Positions 25,552 to 35,729 of a stretch of DNA of 64,000 nt are shown here, piece by piece. Source of the DNA: Algoriphagus oliviformis (GTDB lineage Bacteria > Bacteroidota > Bacteroidia > Cytophagales > Cyclobacteriaceae); the NCBI RefSeq assembly GCF_017254915.1, contig NZ_JAFKCT010000005.1:124001-188000 (forward strand). The letters run 5' to 3'. The notes beneath the pieces are model-generated. The model saw only the letters and a list, made by a program, of their open reading frames with translations. It was not told the DNA's origin and searched no databases. A program made the position numbers and the translations under genes. How positions within the stretch are numbered: the stretch's first letter is position 1; every line of letters starts with the position of its first letter.

Positions 25552-26526
25552 CTATTTAAATCCCAGCTTTTCCCTTACCCGATTTAGCACATCCATGGCG
25601 ATGGTACGGGCTTTTTGCTCGCCCTCGGCGAGGCGTTTTTCGACCTCTTCGGGATGGGCCATAAAGAAGTTGAAGCTTTCCCGCTCTTTGGCGTAGTTGC
25701 TCAGGATGAGCTCGAGCAGTTCCTTCTTGGCATGTCCATAGCCATAGTTGCCGCCGAGGTAGTTTGCACGCATTTTTTCGGTTTGCTCCGCGGTAGCGAG
25801 TAGGCTGTAGAGCCTGAAGACGTGGCAGGTGTCCGGATCTTTGGGCTCCTCCAGCGGTGTACTGTCGGTCACGATGGAGTTTACGTTTTTCTTCAGCTCT
25901 TTTTCAGGCAGGAAGATGTCGATGTAGTTGTTGTAGGACTTGCTCATCTTCTGCCCGTCGGTGCCGGGGATGATCATCACCTCCTCGCTGATTCGGGGTT
26001 CGGGTATCACCAAGATATCCTCTTCCATGATGCGATTGAAGGTGCTGGCGATGTCCCGCGTCATCTCCAGGTGCTGCAGCTGGTCTTTTCCCACCGGCAC
26101 CAGGTCGGCTGAGTAGAGCAGGATGTCCGACGCCATCAGCACGGGATAGGTAAACAAGCCCGCATTCACATCTGCCAGGCGCGCAGACTTGTCCTTGAAG
26201 CTGTGCGCATTGGCCAGCATGGGGTAGGGAGTGAAGCAATTGAGGTACCAGGTGAGTTCGGTCACCTCAGGGATGCGGGACTGGCGGTAAAAGGTCGTCT
26301 TTTCGATGTCCAGGCCAAAGGCAAGCCAGGCAGCGGCCACCGCCAGGGTGTTTTGCTTGCGCAGTTCACCGTCCTTGCCGGAGGTAAGGGAGTGGAAATC
26401 TGCGATAAAAATGAACGCTTCTTCCTGGTTTTGTTCGATCAGCTTGATTGCCGGTACGATAGCCCCCAGGATGTTGCCCAAGTGCGGGCGACCGGAGCTT
26501 TGGATGCCCGTGAGTACTCTTGCCAT
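25552..26526 (-). CDS. trpS: Tryptophanyl-tRNA synthetase
   Basis: 324 residues from ATG 26526 (MARVLTGIQSSG); an in-frame ATG at 26559 would add 11 unlikely residues. The class I HIGH-type motif is SGRPHLGN (11-18) and the KMSKS loop is at 193-197. Length and the ANAHSFKDKSA region match bacterial TrpRS. It charges tRNA-Trp in the cytoplasm. It is divergent from the DUF1573 gene. Confidence 0.96.
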   Translation of the reverse strand: MARVLTGIQSSGRPHLGNILGAIVPAIKLIEQNQEEAFIFIADFHSLTSGKDGELRKQNTLAVAAAWLAFGLDIEKTTFYRQSRIPEVTELTWYLNCFTPYPMLANAHSFKDKSARLADVNAGLFTYPVLMASDILLYSADLVPVGKDQLQHLEMTRDIASTFNRIMEEDILVIPEPRISEEVMIIPGTDGQKMSKSYNNYIDIFLPEKELKKNVNSIVTDSTPLEEPKDPDTCHVFRLYSLLATAEQTEKMRANYLGGNYGYGHAKKELLELILSNYAKERESFNFFMAHPEEVEKRLAEGEQKARTIAMDVLNRVREKLGFK

Positions 26527-26596
26527 TTGCTTAAATTTGGGGCAAATTACGTAAATCAACCTAAAATGAAGGTGAAATTATGCGTTAATTGCAGCT

Positions 26597-27694
26597 ATGA
26601 ACCGTTTTGCTTTTACCCTTTTTCTAGCGTTTAGTACCCTGTTTTCCCTATCCATTGCCCGTGCTCAGCAGGGCGATGTGCCCAAGTTGATCTGGAAAGT
26701 CAACCGGATCAACATCGGTACGGTACTGGAGGAAGAGGGACTGCAGCAGGCGGAGTTTGAGTTTACCCACACCCAGGATTCCCTGTTTTTCATCGAGGAA
26801 GTGATCCCCGAGTGCGGCTGTACGGCAGTCGAATACACGCAGGATACCCTTCAGGTAGGGGAGTCCGGCAAGGTGACCGTGTCCTTTGACCCCACTTCTT
26901 CGGCGGGATTTTTCTCCAAGCTGATCGTGGTACGCGGCAATCTCTCCGGCATTCAGGATTCCTTGTATCTGGAGGGGATTTCGATTCCCTATCCTTCCGA
27001 TCTGCAGCGGGCCTATCCCATTTTGCGTGGGCCTTTGGGTTTTCGCCTGCGGAAAGTGAATATGGGCGACGTCTTTGACAATGAGCCCAAGATCAAATAC
27101 GTGGAGTTTTTCAACCGCGGAGAAGCGCTGCTGGACAAGGGGGCGCTGAGGTCGGTGACTCCACCGCATATCCAGATTTCCCAGGTGCAGCAGTTTGTTC
27201 GTCCCAAAGAGCGAGGTCTGCTCATGGTGCGCTATGACGGCAAGCTGAAAAATGACCTGGGCTTTTTCGAGGATATCGTGCCCATTCGCTGGGAAAATGT
27301 GCCTTCTTCCGAAGTGAAGCTGGAGATCATTGCCGACTTGTTCCAATATTTTGCCCCGATCCAGAAAAGCGACCTCAACCAAGTGCCACAGCTGGTCATC
27401 GCCCAAAAAGAGGTGGATCTGAAGGAAATCAGCTCCAAGGCAGTGGTGAGGAGGTCAGTCACGCTGACCAACCAGGGCAGGCAGACTTTGGAAATTCGGA
27501 AAGTGGAAGGCAACTGCGAGTGTCTGGTGCTGGAAGCTCCCAAGGCCAGTTTGGAGCCGGGGGAAAGCATGGAATTGAGCATCGTCTTTGATCCTGCCGG
27601 AAGAAAAGGAATAGACCAGCGCAACATCTATGTCTTTTCCAACGATCCGGTGAATCCCGTGCAGCTGATCGTGGTGAAGAGCAGGATTGAATAA
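26597..27694 (+). CDS. Secreted protein with two DUF1573 domains
   Basis: 365 residues. Signal peptide MNRFAFTLFLAFSTLFSLSIARAQ. The first DUF1573 module (about 35-135) has ECGCTAVEY and SVSFDPTSSAGFFSKLIVV-like strands; the second (about 255-365) has NCECLVLEAP and IVFDPAGRKGIDQRNIYVFSNDP. DUF1573 is an Ig-like ASPM/SPD-2/Hydin-type fold found in many secreted Bacteroidota proteins. Its partners are unknown. The T9SS phosphoesterase-like gene starts 55 bases downstream. Confidence 0.82.
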   Translation: MNRFAFTLFLAFSTLFSLSIARAQQGDVPKLIWKVNRINIGTVLEEEGLQQAEFEFTHTQDSLFFIEEVIPECGCTAVEYTQDTLQVGESGKVTVSFDPTSSAGFFSKLIVVRGNLSGIQDSLYLEGISIPYPSDLQRAYPILRGPLGFRLRKVNMGDVFDNEPKIKYVEFFNRGEALLDKGALRSVTPPHIQISQVQQFVRPKERGLLMVRYDGKLKNDLGFFEDIVPIRWENVPSSEVKLEIIADLFQYFAPIQKSDLNQVPQLVIAQKEVDLKEISSKAVVRRSVTLTNQGRQTLEIRKVEGNCECLVLEAPKASLEPGESMELSIVFDPAGRKGIDQRNIYVFSNDPVNPVQLIVVKSRIE

Positions 27695-27749
27695 ACGAAG
27701 CTTTGTTTAATTGGGGAAAAATCCCGTGATTCAAGCCGATTTCTTCGAT

Positions 27750-30700
27750 ATGAGACTAGTCTTTCGGATCTTGGTTTTGACGGTGTGCTGGTCACTTTTT
27801 TCCGGCCTTTCGGCCTATTCCCAGAGTAATTTTAGGATTTTTCCCTACCTCCAAGCTACTGACCAAAATCTGGTTCAGCTCCGGTGGTTTTCCGGCCAAG
27901 CCCATGCCTCAAAGGTCGTGGTCAGAGACTCAAAAGGGGTGCAGGTCGCTTCTGCCGACGTCGCGGGAGTAGAAGCAAAAGAGCTCTACTACACCCATGC
28001 GGAAAAATCACAGACCATCACGGGACTGGCCGGCCAGAGCTGGATCGGCGCAGAATTATACTTTCGATATGATTTCACGTTTCGGGTGCCTTTTGGCGAG
28101 GAGATTAGCTATGAGGTGACGCTCGGGGAGCAAAAGTACCATGGTAAATTCAAGTCCGCTCCCGATCCCAAAGCCTGGGAATCCATCCGTTTCGTAGCGC
28201 TGTCGGACTCCGAGACCGAACCACGGGGGAGGGTGACCCACCGCGCCTGGTATCCTGGCCAGCCCTTGGTGCGATTTTATCCCGTTCCGACGGCCTGGAA
28301 GCAGAAGTTTGGATCTACGACGGAGCAGGGAATCGAGTTGCCAAATTACGTCCTGACCGAGACGGAAGGCTACGCCGCCAATTTGGAGATCATCAATGCC
28401 AGAAAGCCCGACCTGATGCTGATGCCGGGAGACTTGGTGCAGGGGGGAGGCTATATGCCGGCTTGGGACGAATTCTGGCGACACAATGCGGGAGAGTTTG
28501 ATTCTGGCCTGTCGGGCTATCCCATCGTGGCCGCCCTTGGAAATTGGGAGTCGTATGGTGGTGTAAACAATGGCTATGGTACCAATGAGCTGGGAGTATT
28601 CAATCCGATTGTCGGCCGTTCGAGATTTCACGCGTTTTTTGATATCCCCACCACCGATCCCCTGCAAAAGCACCGACAGAGCTACTACCGCACCGACTAC
28701 GGGCCCTTGACCATTCTCACACTGGATTCGTCCAATGGTACCCCCGATGCCAAAACCTCCGATACGCCAGCCGAGCAAAAGCTCAAGGGGAAAGCCTACA
28801 CCGGGCCGGGCACCGACACCCAGGAAAACTATACCCAAGCGCAATATGACGCTGCTGGCGGAAGCGACCTTTCCGGTTTTGGCCCAGGCACTCCCCAGTA
28901 TGCCTGGCTGGAAGTAAACCTGAAGCAGGCCAGTGAGGCGGGGCGCCTGATTTTCGTGCAGTTTCATCACATCCCGTTCAGCTCCGGAGAGCATGGCGTG
29001 CCGATGAACCATGAGCTAGCGACAGGCCAAGGTGGCACTCCGATGCGGGTGTTGCATCCGCTTTTCGAAAAATATGGAGTCATCGCAGTCTTGGCCGGAC
29101 ACGATGAGCTTTTCGAGCGGAGCTTCGTGGATCTCGACGGAGACGGCAAAGGCGTGCAATACTATGACGTGGGCGTAGCGGGGGACGGCATGCGTGGAGT
29201 GAAGCGGGATTGGGACAACAATCCGCTCGCTACCTTGGACTACAATGAGTTCTCTCAATGGACTGCCGACCAAAAGTCCGTCGAGAAATGGGATACTTCC
29301 GGTGCAAATCCGGTTTTGGTCGATGGCGGCAAGCACTACGGCCACTTGGAAGTCAATCTTAAAAGGGTAAAGGACGGAAACAAAACCTTCGCGCAGATCG
29401 ATTTTGAGCCCGTTTACGCCTTTCCGGTTTTGGATCAAAACTACAACCTCCAACGTGTGGAGCGTCGCGTCTATGACGACAAGCTGCGGATCTTGGTCGA
29501 ACTGGAAGAGCAGGTTGTTTCACCGGATTTTCTTTCCGAGATATCCTTGGAGCTTGATGAAAACGGGAAAGCCTCCACCGCACTCAAAGATTATCTCAAA
29601 AATGAAGTTCAGGCGGACTGGACGGCGAGTTTCTCGAGACGCACCGAGTACAGTTGTGCGGATCTGGAGGGGACGGAAAACGAACTCAAAATCAGCGACT
29701 CCAAGGGGAACTCTTGGACGAAAGTGGTGCTGGTGAAAGTCAAAGACACAACCGCTCCTAAAATCAACCTGAAAACCCACAATCTCCAATTTGATTTGGC
29801 AAAGGGCTTTTTGGAGATCAAGGCGGAGGATTTTGTGTCGTCGGTGACGGACAATTGCGGGGTCAAGACGCTTGCAATCAACAAAACCCGCATCTCTTGC
29901 AGCGAATACCACTTGCCCATGGAAGTCGTCATCGAGGCCATCGACCACAGTGGCAACCAGAGCCGAGAAGTCCTGGTACTCTCGCTTCCCTCGATTGAAT
30001 CCCAGAAGATCTCCATTTCTCCCGAGTCCGGCTCGCAGTACACCGTCGGACAAAAGGCCGAGATTCGTCTGGGCAGTGAGTTTGAGTTTACGCTGGAGGG
30101 CTGGTACCGCAACGGGCAGCGCCTGGATATAGAGAAAGGAAACGCAATCCTGACCGGTGAGCCGGGTACGTATTGGGCGAGGCTTTACCCCAAGGGTTCC
30201 GACTGCGCGGTGGAATCGCGAAAGACGGAGATCCGCTTTGCGGATGTTCCATGGAAGATCAAGGAGTCGGTGGAGCTGGTTTTGGGAGCAGAGGGAAAGG
30301 CCGAATTACGCCCCCAGGATGTATTGGTGACTTGGCCATTGGCAGATACGAGCTTGGAAGTGACCTTGGGCCAGACTCTTTTTTCCTGCGAAAACCTGGG
30401 CGAAAGCCAGGTTACTGTATGGATCAAAAAGCCGGGAGGAGACACCTGGGAGCTGAAAGTTCCCGTGCTGGTGAAGGACGAAACCAAACCAGTTTTGGTA
30501 CCCAAAAATATCAGTCTCGAACTGGACGTGATGAAAGGCGTGGCCGAAATCAGTCCCCAAATGCTTCTCTCCGAGTCTGGCGACAACTGCGGGATCAAAT
30601 CCCTGACCATAAGTAAAAACCGCTTTGTCTGTGAGGATGCGAGCAAGGAGTTTTCGGTGACAATCCGTGCTGAGGATACTTCTGGCAACGTGACGGAAGC

Positions 30701-31463
30701 AGTAGCACAGGTATCGGTGGTGCGTTCCGAGCCGGAAAAAGTCGCGATTTCCGGTCCGCAGCTATTTTGTCAGGGTGAAAAGGCGGTGTTGGCGCTTAGC
30801 TCCTCCAAGGCTTTTGAGGTAGTGCGCTGGCGAAGAAACGGCGTCGAAGTCCCCGGCCAAACAGGCAAAGCGCTCGAAGTATCCGAGGCGGGAAGCTATC
30901 ATGCGGTGATCCGATACGTGGGTGGATGTCTTTCCGAAACGGCCGCCTTTGAAGTCCAAGTCGCTCCCAAGCCCGTTGGCGAGATCGTGGTGGACGGGAA
31001 CGTGCTCCGAGCGCCGGAAGGAAGCTTTTCCTATCAGTGGTATAGGAATGGGGAGAAAATCAGCGGCGCGACGAGCCGGACGTTTACCGCAAACGAATCT
31101 GGTGACTATTCCGTCGAGCTTCGCAACGAGGCGGGCTGCGCCGCCATGCTCAAGGCGTTTACGCTGACGATTTCGGGTTTGATCGGAAAGCCGGTGAGTC
31201 AAGCGCTTGAGCTGAAGCTTTACCCTAATCCAGCTTCTGACCGCGTTTTGGTGGAGCTGCCGGATGGGGCTTTGGCTGGAGGTCCCCAGATTCAGCTGTT
31301 CTCGACGGAGGGAAAAGAAGTGACTGGCAGCGTTGCGATTGCCGTCCTCGACGATTCGAAACTTGAGATTTCCCTAAACCGAATGGCTAAGGGAACGTAC
31401 CTGATTTGGATTGTCGGTGAAGGCCAAAAAACCTATTTTGGTAAGCTGATGATTCTCAACTAA
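27750..31463 (+). CDS. T9SS-secreted calcineurin-like phosphoesterase-fold protein with altered metal ligands
   Basis: 1237 residues from ATG 27750, chosen for the signal peptide (MRLVFRILVLTVCWSLFSGLSAYSQ); a TTG 39 bases earlier is open. A purple-acid-phosphatase-like N-domain (FRIFPYLQATDQNLVQLRWFS) leads into a metallophosphatase core. Its motifs are DSE (153-155, normally DxH), GDLVQ (227-231), GNWE (264-267, normally GNHE), HH (406-407) and GHDE (450-453, normally GHxH). Two HYR/Ig-like repeats follow (DNCGVKTLAINKTRISC, DNCGIKSLTISKNRFVC), then further Ig-like modules. It ends with a type A sorting domain (LYPNPASDRVLVELP) for surface delivery. Phosphatase activity is doubtful. Confidence 0.85.
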   Translation: MRLVFRILVLTVCWSLFSGLSAYSQSNFRIFPYLQATDQNLVQLRWFSGQAHASKVVVRDSKGVQVASADVAGVEAKELYYTHAEKSQTITGLAGQSWIGAELYFRYDFTFRVPFGEEISYEVTLGEQKYHGKFKSAPDPKAWESIRFVALSDSETEPRGRVTHRAWYPGQPLVRFYPVPTAWKQKFGSTTEQGIELPNYVLTETEGYAANLEIINARKPDLMLMPGDLVQGGGYMPAWDEFWRHNAGEFDSGLSGYPIVAALGNWESYGGVNNGYGTNELGVFNPIVGRSRFHAFFDIPTTDPLQKHRQSYYRTDYGPLTILTLDSSNGTPDAKTSDTPAEQKLKGKAYTGPGTDTQENYTQAQYDAAGGSDLSGFGPGTPQYAWLEVNLKQASEAGRLIFVQFHHIPFSSGEHGVPMNHELATGQGGTPMRVLHPLFEKYGVIAVLAGHDELFERSFVDLDGDGKGVQYYDVGVAGDGMRGVKRDWDNNPLATLDYNEFSQWTADQKSVEKWDTSGANPVLVDGGKHYGHLEVNLKRVKDGNKTFAQIDFEPVYAFPVLDQNYNLQRVERRVYDDKLRILVELEEQVVSPDFLSEISLELDENGKASTALKDYLKNEVQADWTASFSRRTEYSCADLEGTENELKISDSKGNSWTKVVLVKVKDTTAPKINLKTHNLQFDLAKGFLEIKAEDFVSSVTDNCGVKTLAINKTRISCSEYHLPMEVVIEAIDHSGNQSREVLVLSLPSIESQKISISPESGSQYTVGQKAEIRLGSEFEFTLEGWYRNGQRLDIEKGNAILTGEPGTYWARLYPKGSDCAVESRKTEIRFADVPWKIKESVELVLGAEGKAELRPQDVLVTWPLADTSLEVTLGQTLFSCENLGESQVTVWIKKPGGDTWELKVPVLVKDETKPVLVPKNISLELDVMKGVAEISPQMLLSESGDNCGIKSLTISKNRFVCEDASKEFSVTIRAEDTSGNVTEAVAQVSVVRSEPEKVAISGPQLFCQGEKAVLALSSSKAFEVVRWRRNGVEVPGQTGKALEVSEAGSYHAVIRYVGGCLSETAAFEVQVAPKPVGEIVVDGNVLRAPEGSFSYQWYRNGEKISGATSRTFTANESGDYSVELRNEAGCAAMLKAFTLTISGLIGKPVSQALELKLYPNPASDRVLVELPDGALAGGPQIQLFSTEGKEVTGSVAIAVLDDSKLEISLNRMAKGTYLIWIVGEGQKTYFGKLMILN

Positions 31464-31473
31464 ACCCAAACCC

Positions 31474-32343
31474 ATGAAGCGCTTTTCCTTTTTCGCCCTC
31501 TTTTTCATCGCTCTCCAGCTCTTTTCTTTCGCCCAAACCATCCCCTACAGCAAGGGAAGGATCGTGATCAGCTCTGATGGCAATGAGCATGACGAGGATG
31601 ACTGGGCGGCCACGCCGATGAGCTTGGCGCTACTTTCGGCGCGGGAGCTCCAAGACCAATTGGTCGTTTATGTCTTCAGCGACCACATCTGGGGGTCAAA
31701 CAAGGAGAAACCGGATGCCGCAAACCAGATGCGCGAAAGTGCCTTCATCGGGGCAAAGACCTTTGGCTTTAAAAAGACAAGGTTCATCGAGGCCGCGGCC
31801 GCCCCAAACTATGCCGTGATCGAGCTCACCCTGCAGATCAACAAAAGCTCCGCAAAGGACCCGCTCACCATCATTGCCGCTGGACCCATGGAGGTCGTGG
31901 GCGATGCGATCAACGAGGCCGATTCCACCAAGCTGAAGTATGTTCGGCTGATTTCACACTCGGTTTGGAATGACGAACACGCTGACAAGCCCTACGACTG
32001 GGAAAAGCACGAAGGCTGGACTTGGGCCAAGATGGAGGAGAAATTTGGCCCGAAAGGCCTACAGCTAGACCACATTGCCGACCAAAATGGAGGCGGGGAC
32101 TACGAGGGGCTGAAGACGGAGCTGACCCGCTATGATTGGCTGAAAAACTCGGACAAGAAAGATGGAAAGCCTTTCTCCAAAGGTTCTTGGGACTGGCTCT
32201 ATGGCCGACTTCAGGCCGCGCAAAAAGGGGAGGAGTTTGACCCCTCGGATGCGGGAATGGTGCTTTATCTGCTGACGGGAAAGCAAAAGAACAACCCCGA
32301 CGACCTGCGGGAAATCTTGGAAAACCCGGGGAAGGTGAAATAA
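31474..32343 (+). CDS. Secreted nucleoside-hydrolase-like protein
   Basis: 289 residues with signal peptide MKRFSFFALFFIALQLFSFA. The mature start GRIVISSDGNEHDEDDWAATPMSLALL places an acidic cluster at 35-43 (D35, N37, D40, D42, D43), like the Asp cluster that binds calcium in nucleoside hydrolases. LTIIAAGPMEVVGDAI resembles the mid-domain strand-loop. No second ribose-site motif is obvious, so the reaction could be on another glycoside. It starts ten bases after the T9SS gene stop and is probably co-transcribed. Confidence 0.6.
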   Translation: MKRFSFFALFFIALQLFSFAQTIPYSKGRIVISSDGNEHDEDDWAATPMSLALLSARELQDQLVVYVFSDHIWGSNKEKPDAANQMRESAFIGAKTFGFKKTRFIEAAAAPNYAVIELTLQINKSSAKDPLTIIAAGPMEVVGDAINEADSTKLKYVRLISHSVWNDEHADKPYDWEKHEGWTWAKMEEKFGPKGLQLDHIADQNGGGDYEGLKTELTRYDWLKNSDKKDGKPFSKGSWDWLYGRLQAAQKGEEFDPSDAGMVLYLLTGKQKNNPDDLREILENPGKVK

Positions 32344-32493
32344 GCTGGAAGACGGAAGTAGCCAAAGGCTGATTTTGTCGCTGTTTTCCAACAATTACCT
32401 CCTCAAGGGTTTTCCCGGGGCCTCAGCCAATTTTTCAATATTCCAAAAAAAAGCGATGATTTCCGAAAGTGAACAAAGGTAACGGACCGGCGA

Positions 32494-32877
32494 TCAGTCA
32501 TCCTCGACCAGGTCAAAAGTCAGCTCGGCGTCCGCAAGATTGGCAGAGCTGAGGCCTACGCGATAGGTGTAGTACCCGTCCCGCAGGGGTGTCTCTCCCA
32601 CATAGTCATCCGGGATCAGGGAAAAGTCGCGGCCTCCGGCGCGAAGCCAAACCGAGCCGTATCTGAACGCATAGTCAAACTGGCGGTACTCGGATTGGGA
32701 GCGGGAGAGCACTTCCCCAAAAGTCCTTTCCTGGTTTCCGGACTGTACGGTGACGCTTTCAAAGCTGACGTCGGAGTTGTTGTGCACGCGGATAAAAACG
32801 CCTCGTGGACCACCGTCCTGAATGTGGCAGGCGGTGAAGAAAAGGAAAACCAGCGCAAAGATTCCAGCGAGTTTCAT
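32494..32877 (-). CDS. Small putative lipoprotein of unknown function
   Basis: 127 residues. MKLAGIFALVFLFFTAC gives a lipobox with Cys17. The mature part is beta-rich (VFIRVHNNSDVSFESVTVQSG, GYYTYRVGLSSANLADAELTFDLVED), suggesting a small beta-sandwich. It stands alone between the nucleoside-hydrolase-like gene and the GH67N-like gene. No family is recognised. Confidence 0.6.
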   Translation of the reverse strand: MKLAGIFALVFLFFTACHIQDGGPRGVFIRVHNNSDVSFESVTVQSGNQERTFGEVLSRSQSEYRQFDYAFRYGSVWLRAGGRDFSLIPDDYVGETPLRDGYYTYRVGLSSANLADAELTFDLVEDD

Positions 32878-33059
32878 GTCAGAAGATAATGAAATTTGGA
32901 CAAATCCAAGCTGGCTTTCATTCCTTCAGATTAAAAAGCAAAGGGGGAAATGCAACGCGGTATCGAGGAAAGAATGGTTTTTGACGCTGACTCGCCGGTC
33001 TTTTGGCGACTTATATGGCACACGTCCGTACGTAAGAACCTTGGCTTGCGCTGTCCCGT

Positions 33060-35516
33060 TTAGCGATTCCGTCTTTGCGTGTCCTCGTCGTCATTTCTGA
33101 TGATCCAAATCTCCGAAACCTGCGCGCCGCGTCCCGCTTCCCCACAGGTCCAAGCAAAGGTCACGTTGCCGTCTTTGATCGCCTCCGATGGGAGTGGAAA
33201 CTCGTAGATCGGCTGGGATCCCGTCTGGATATAGTCATGGACTGGAAGTCCGTCGGCAGTCATCTTCATCCTGGACCTAAACCTTCCCGTGTAGGCTACC
33301 CGGATCGTGTAGGTACTTTCGGGATCAAGACGGTCGTAAAAAATCTCCAGCGGCAGGTCATATAGTGCGGTGACCTGATGCATCCAGGCTTTCGGTGCGG
33401 CATCGCCTTCAAAGCCCTTGGCAGTGACCTCGTGTACCCATTCTTGGTCCTTGAGGCCTACGCCAAAGCTGACCCTGGGCGTTCTCAGATTTCCCGGGTC
33501 TTTGGCCAGGTCGTAGCGAAATACCACCCGTTCCCAGCTGGATGGATCACCAAAATTGTCGTAAAAACCTCCCGGCCCTGGATCGGTTCGGTGCAAAGTT
33601 TCTGAGATGATCGCTGCCCTTTCTTCTTCCGTAGCCGCACTTTCGGCTTTGGCAAGCTGGCTATAGATCCAGGCGACATCGTTCAGGGGGTTGTCAATAT
33701 TGTCTATGAAGTTGCCTCGGCCTCCCATCGCCCCGTGCCGCTCCACGGTCAGTTGGGCTCCGATGCTTTCGTAGAGTTCATCGGCGAGCGATTCACATTT
33801 TTTCTTCAGATCCAGCGCAACTGGCTCCTCCCAGGCTGCTGCTAGGGTGGCCTTGCTGAGGTGGATGGCGGAGCTGGTGCCGAGTTCCTCGTAGTTTCCA
33901 AGTTGCTCGAGGGCGTTTTGCTCCAGCCAGGTTTCGCGCACCACGCGCTTTTGGATATAGGCATCAAAGTAGGCCCGGATCAGCCCCATCTGGAAGCGGA
34001 AGTTTTTCCTGACTGTTGGACTGCTTTTTTTCTCAATAGCCACCCATTGCCGCAGGGTGTTTTGTACGTCCGTGTTGGTCAGAAGGGGACCTCTGATATT
34101 TTGCTCCAAGGCCACAAAAGCCTGCGCTAGCTCTTCGGCCATATCCGCATCGATAAAGTAGCGGGCGTAGTCTCTCAGGGTTTCGATTTCGGCGGTCTCG
34201 GGATTCCAGTCCTGGTCACTCCAGATGAACTTGTTCAGGTCATCATTGGTGCCTTCGGAGTAGGAGATGCTTCCGTTGGCGTACTGATCCAGGGCATTGT
34301 GGATCATTTTTTCGTCGTTGGGACGGGGATTGATGCATTCCCTGCCCAGGGTGATCGCCCAGGCCAGATCCCATCTTGGTATCGGATATTGGGAACTGAG
34401 GCTGTGGGTGATGTCGGGATATCTGCGGATGGGAATGTCCCGGTTTAGTCTGTCGCGTATTTCATCGATCGGGATTTTGACCCAAGGTCCAAAGACCACG
34501 CCGCCCAGCCATTCCGGATTTTGGTTGACATGGGCAAAGAAGATATCAAACCATTCCTTGGTCGGGCGGAATACCTGGGGCGAAATCCAGATTTTGGCCT
34601 TGGGGTGGTATTCGTTGAGAATGCCCGCCTGCTGCTCCAGCCAATCAAAGAGTACCTCCGGCTCCACATCGCCGGGATCTCCGCCGGGAATGAAGAGGTG
34701 ATCCAGTCGCGGTACGGTGGAAAACACCTCGCGACGCTCCTCGATTTCCTTTCTGAGGGAGTCTGGATGCACATAGTCCTGGCCCATGTTGGGATACCAC
34801 ATCCACACGTCCAAGTCGTATTTTTCGCAGATTCTGGACTGCTCCCGGATCATGTTGATGGCTGGCAGCTGCATGTGCCTGCTGGTGAAGTCATCGTCGG
34901 TACGCGGGGGCATGATCTCGATGCTGTTGGCACCGAAGATCGCCAGGTCACGGATATATTGGTCAAACTGCTCCACAGACCAGGCATCGTAGCTGTTGGT
35001 TTTGGGCCGGTATCCGAGCTGGTGACCGCGGATTTCGTATCGGGGCGAGGAGGCCAGATTGAGACTCTGGGGAATGAGAATCTCGCCAGCGCTTAGCTCC
35101 ATTTTTCTCAGAAGTTTCCCCACACCGTACAAAGCCCCACGCTTGGTTTTGGCTTCGATCACGACCTTCTGCTCGACGGATAGCACCACAATCCGGTATC
35201 CCTCGTCGTTGATGGCTTCCAAGGTACGGAGGGGAGCGGAGAGATTTTCGGGGAGCTCGGCCTGACCAAGAGTCAACACCAGTTGCGGTTGGGTTGATTC
35301 TAGCTTTTTTGCCTTCTGGACTTGCAGTCCGGAACGCTTTTGCACTTCCTCCTGAAGCACGAGGATGACCTGCTCCAGCTCTTTCGCTTCGTTTTTTGGG
35401 ACATAGAGTGAGGTTTGGGAAAAGTCCAGCATGTCTTGTGCCTCGGCTGCATGGAAAGTGAAAAATCCCAGCAGGAAGCAGACTAGGATCAGTCTCGGGA
35501 AAGTCGCGGATATCAT
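33060..35516 (-). CDS. Large secreted glycoside-hydrolase-like enzyme (GH67 N-terminal-like plus TIM-barrel region)
   Basis: 818 residues; signal peptide about 1-26 (cleavage after HAAEA). About 30-150 resemble the GH67N/GH20b-type domain (LVLTLGQAELPENL, NDEGYRIVVLS, KTKRGALYGVGKLLRKM). A barrel-like region follows from about 160 (YEIRGHQLGYRPKTNSYDAW, FGANSIEIMPPRTDDDFTSR, DVWMWYPNMGQDYV, FIPGGDPGDVEPEVLFDWL). This suggests an alpha-glucuronidase or hexosaminidase relative that cuts a glycoside outside the cytoplasm. Catalytic acids cannot be assigned confidently. It is divergent from the HpcH/HpaI aldolase gene. Confidence 0.65.
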   Translation of the reverse strand: MISATFPRLILVCFLLGFFTFHAAEAQDMLDFSQTSLYVPKNEAKELEQVILVLQEEVQKRSGLQVQKAKKLESTQPQLVLTLGQAELPENLSAPLRTLEAINDEGYRIVVLSVEQKVVIEAKTKRGALYGVGKLLRKMELSAGEILIPQSLNLASSPRYEIRGHQLGYRPKTNSYDAWSVEQFDQYIRDLAIFGANSIEIMPPRTDDDFTSRHMQLPAINMIREQSRICEKYDLDVWMWYPNMGQDYVHPDSLRKEIEERREVFSTVPRLDHLFIPGGDPGDVEPEVLFDWLEQQAGILNEYHPKAKIWISPQVFRPTKEWFDIFFAHVNQNPEWLGGVVFGPWVKIPIDEIRDRLNRDIPIRRYPDITHSLSSQYPIPRWDLAWAITLGRECINPRPNDEKMIHNALDQYANGSISYSEGTNDDLNKFIWSDQDWNPETAEIETLRDYARYFIDADMAEELAQAFVALEQNIRGPLLTNTDVQNTLRQWVAIEKKSSPTVRKNFRFQMGLIRAYFDAYIQKRVVRETWLEQNALEQLGNYEELGTSSAIHLSKATLAAAWEEPVALDLKKKCESLADELYESIGAQLTVERHGAMGGRGNFIDNIDNPLNDVAWIYSQLAKAESAATEEERAAIISETLHRTDPGPGGFYDNFGDPSSWERVVFRYDLAKDPGNLRTPRVSFGVGLKDQEWVHEVTAKGFEGDAAPKAWMHQVTALYDLPLEIFYDRLDPESTYTIRVAYTGRFRSRMKMTADGLPVHDYIQTGSQPIYEFPLPSEAIKDGNVTFAWTCGEAGRGAQVSEIWIIRNDDEDTQRRNR

Positions 35517-35729
35517 GGGCTAGGGGCTGAAAAAGGTTCTTTCTTCTCCCATGATATACCCTCGATGGAGCGGAAAGGGCTATTCGCTACTCACTTGGGG
35601 CTAGATCAATCGCCTGAGAATTTTCTAAAGCAGGTTTTTTTGCCAGCTCTTCAAATTCAGGAAATTCCTGTAGTACGATTCCATCGTCATCGGGTATTCC
35701 ATTGGTATAGGATGACTTTTCCAGCTGAT

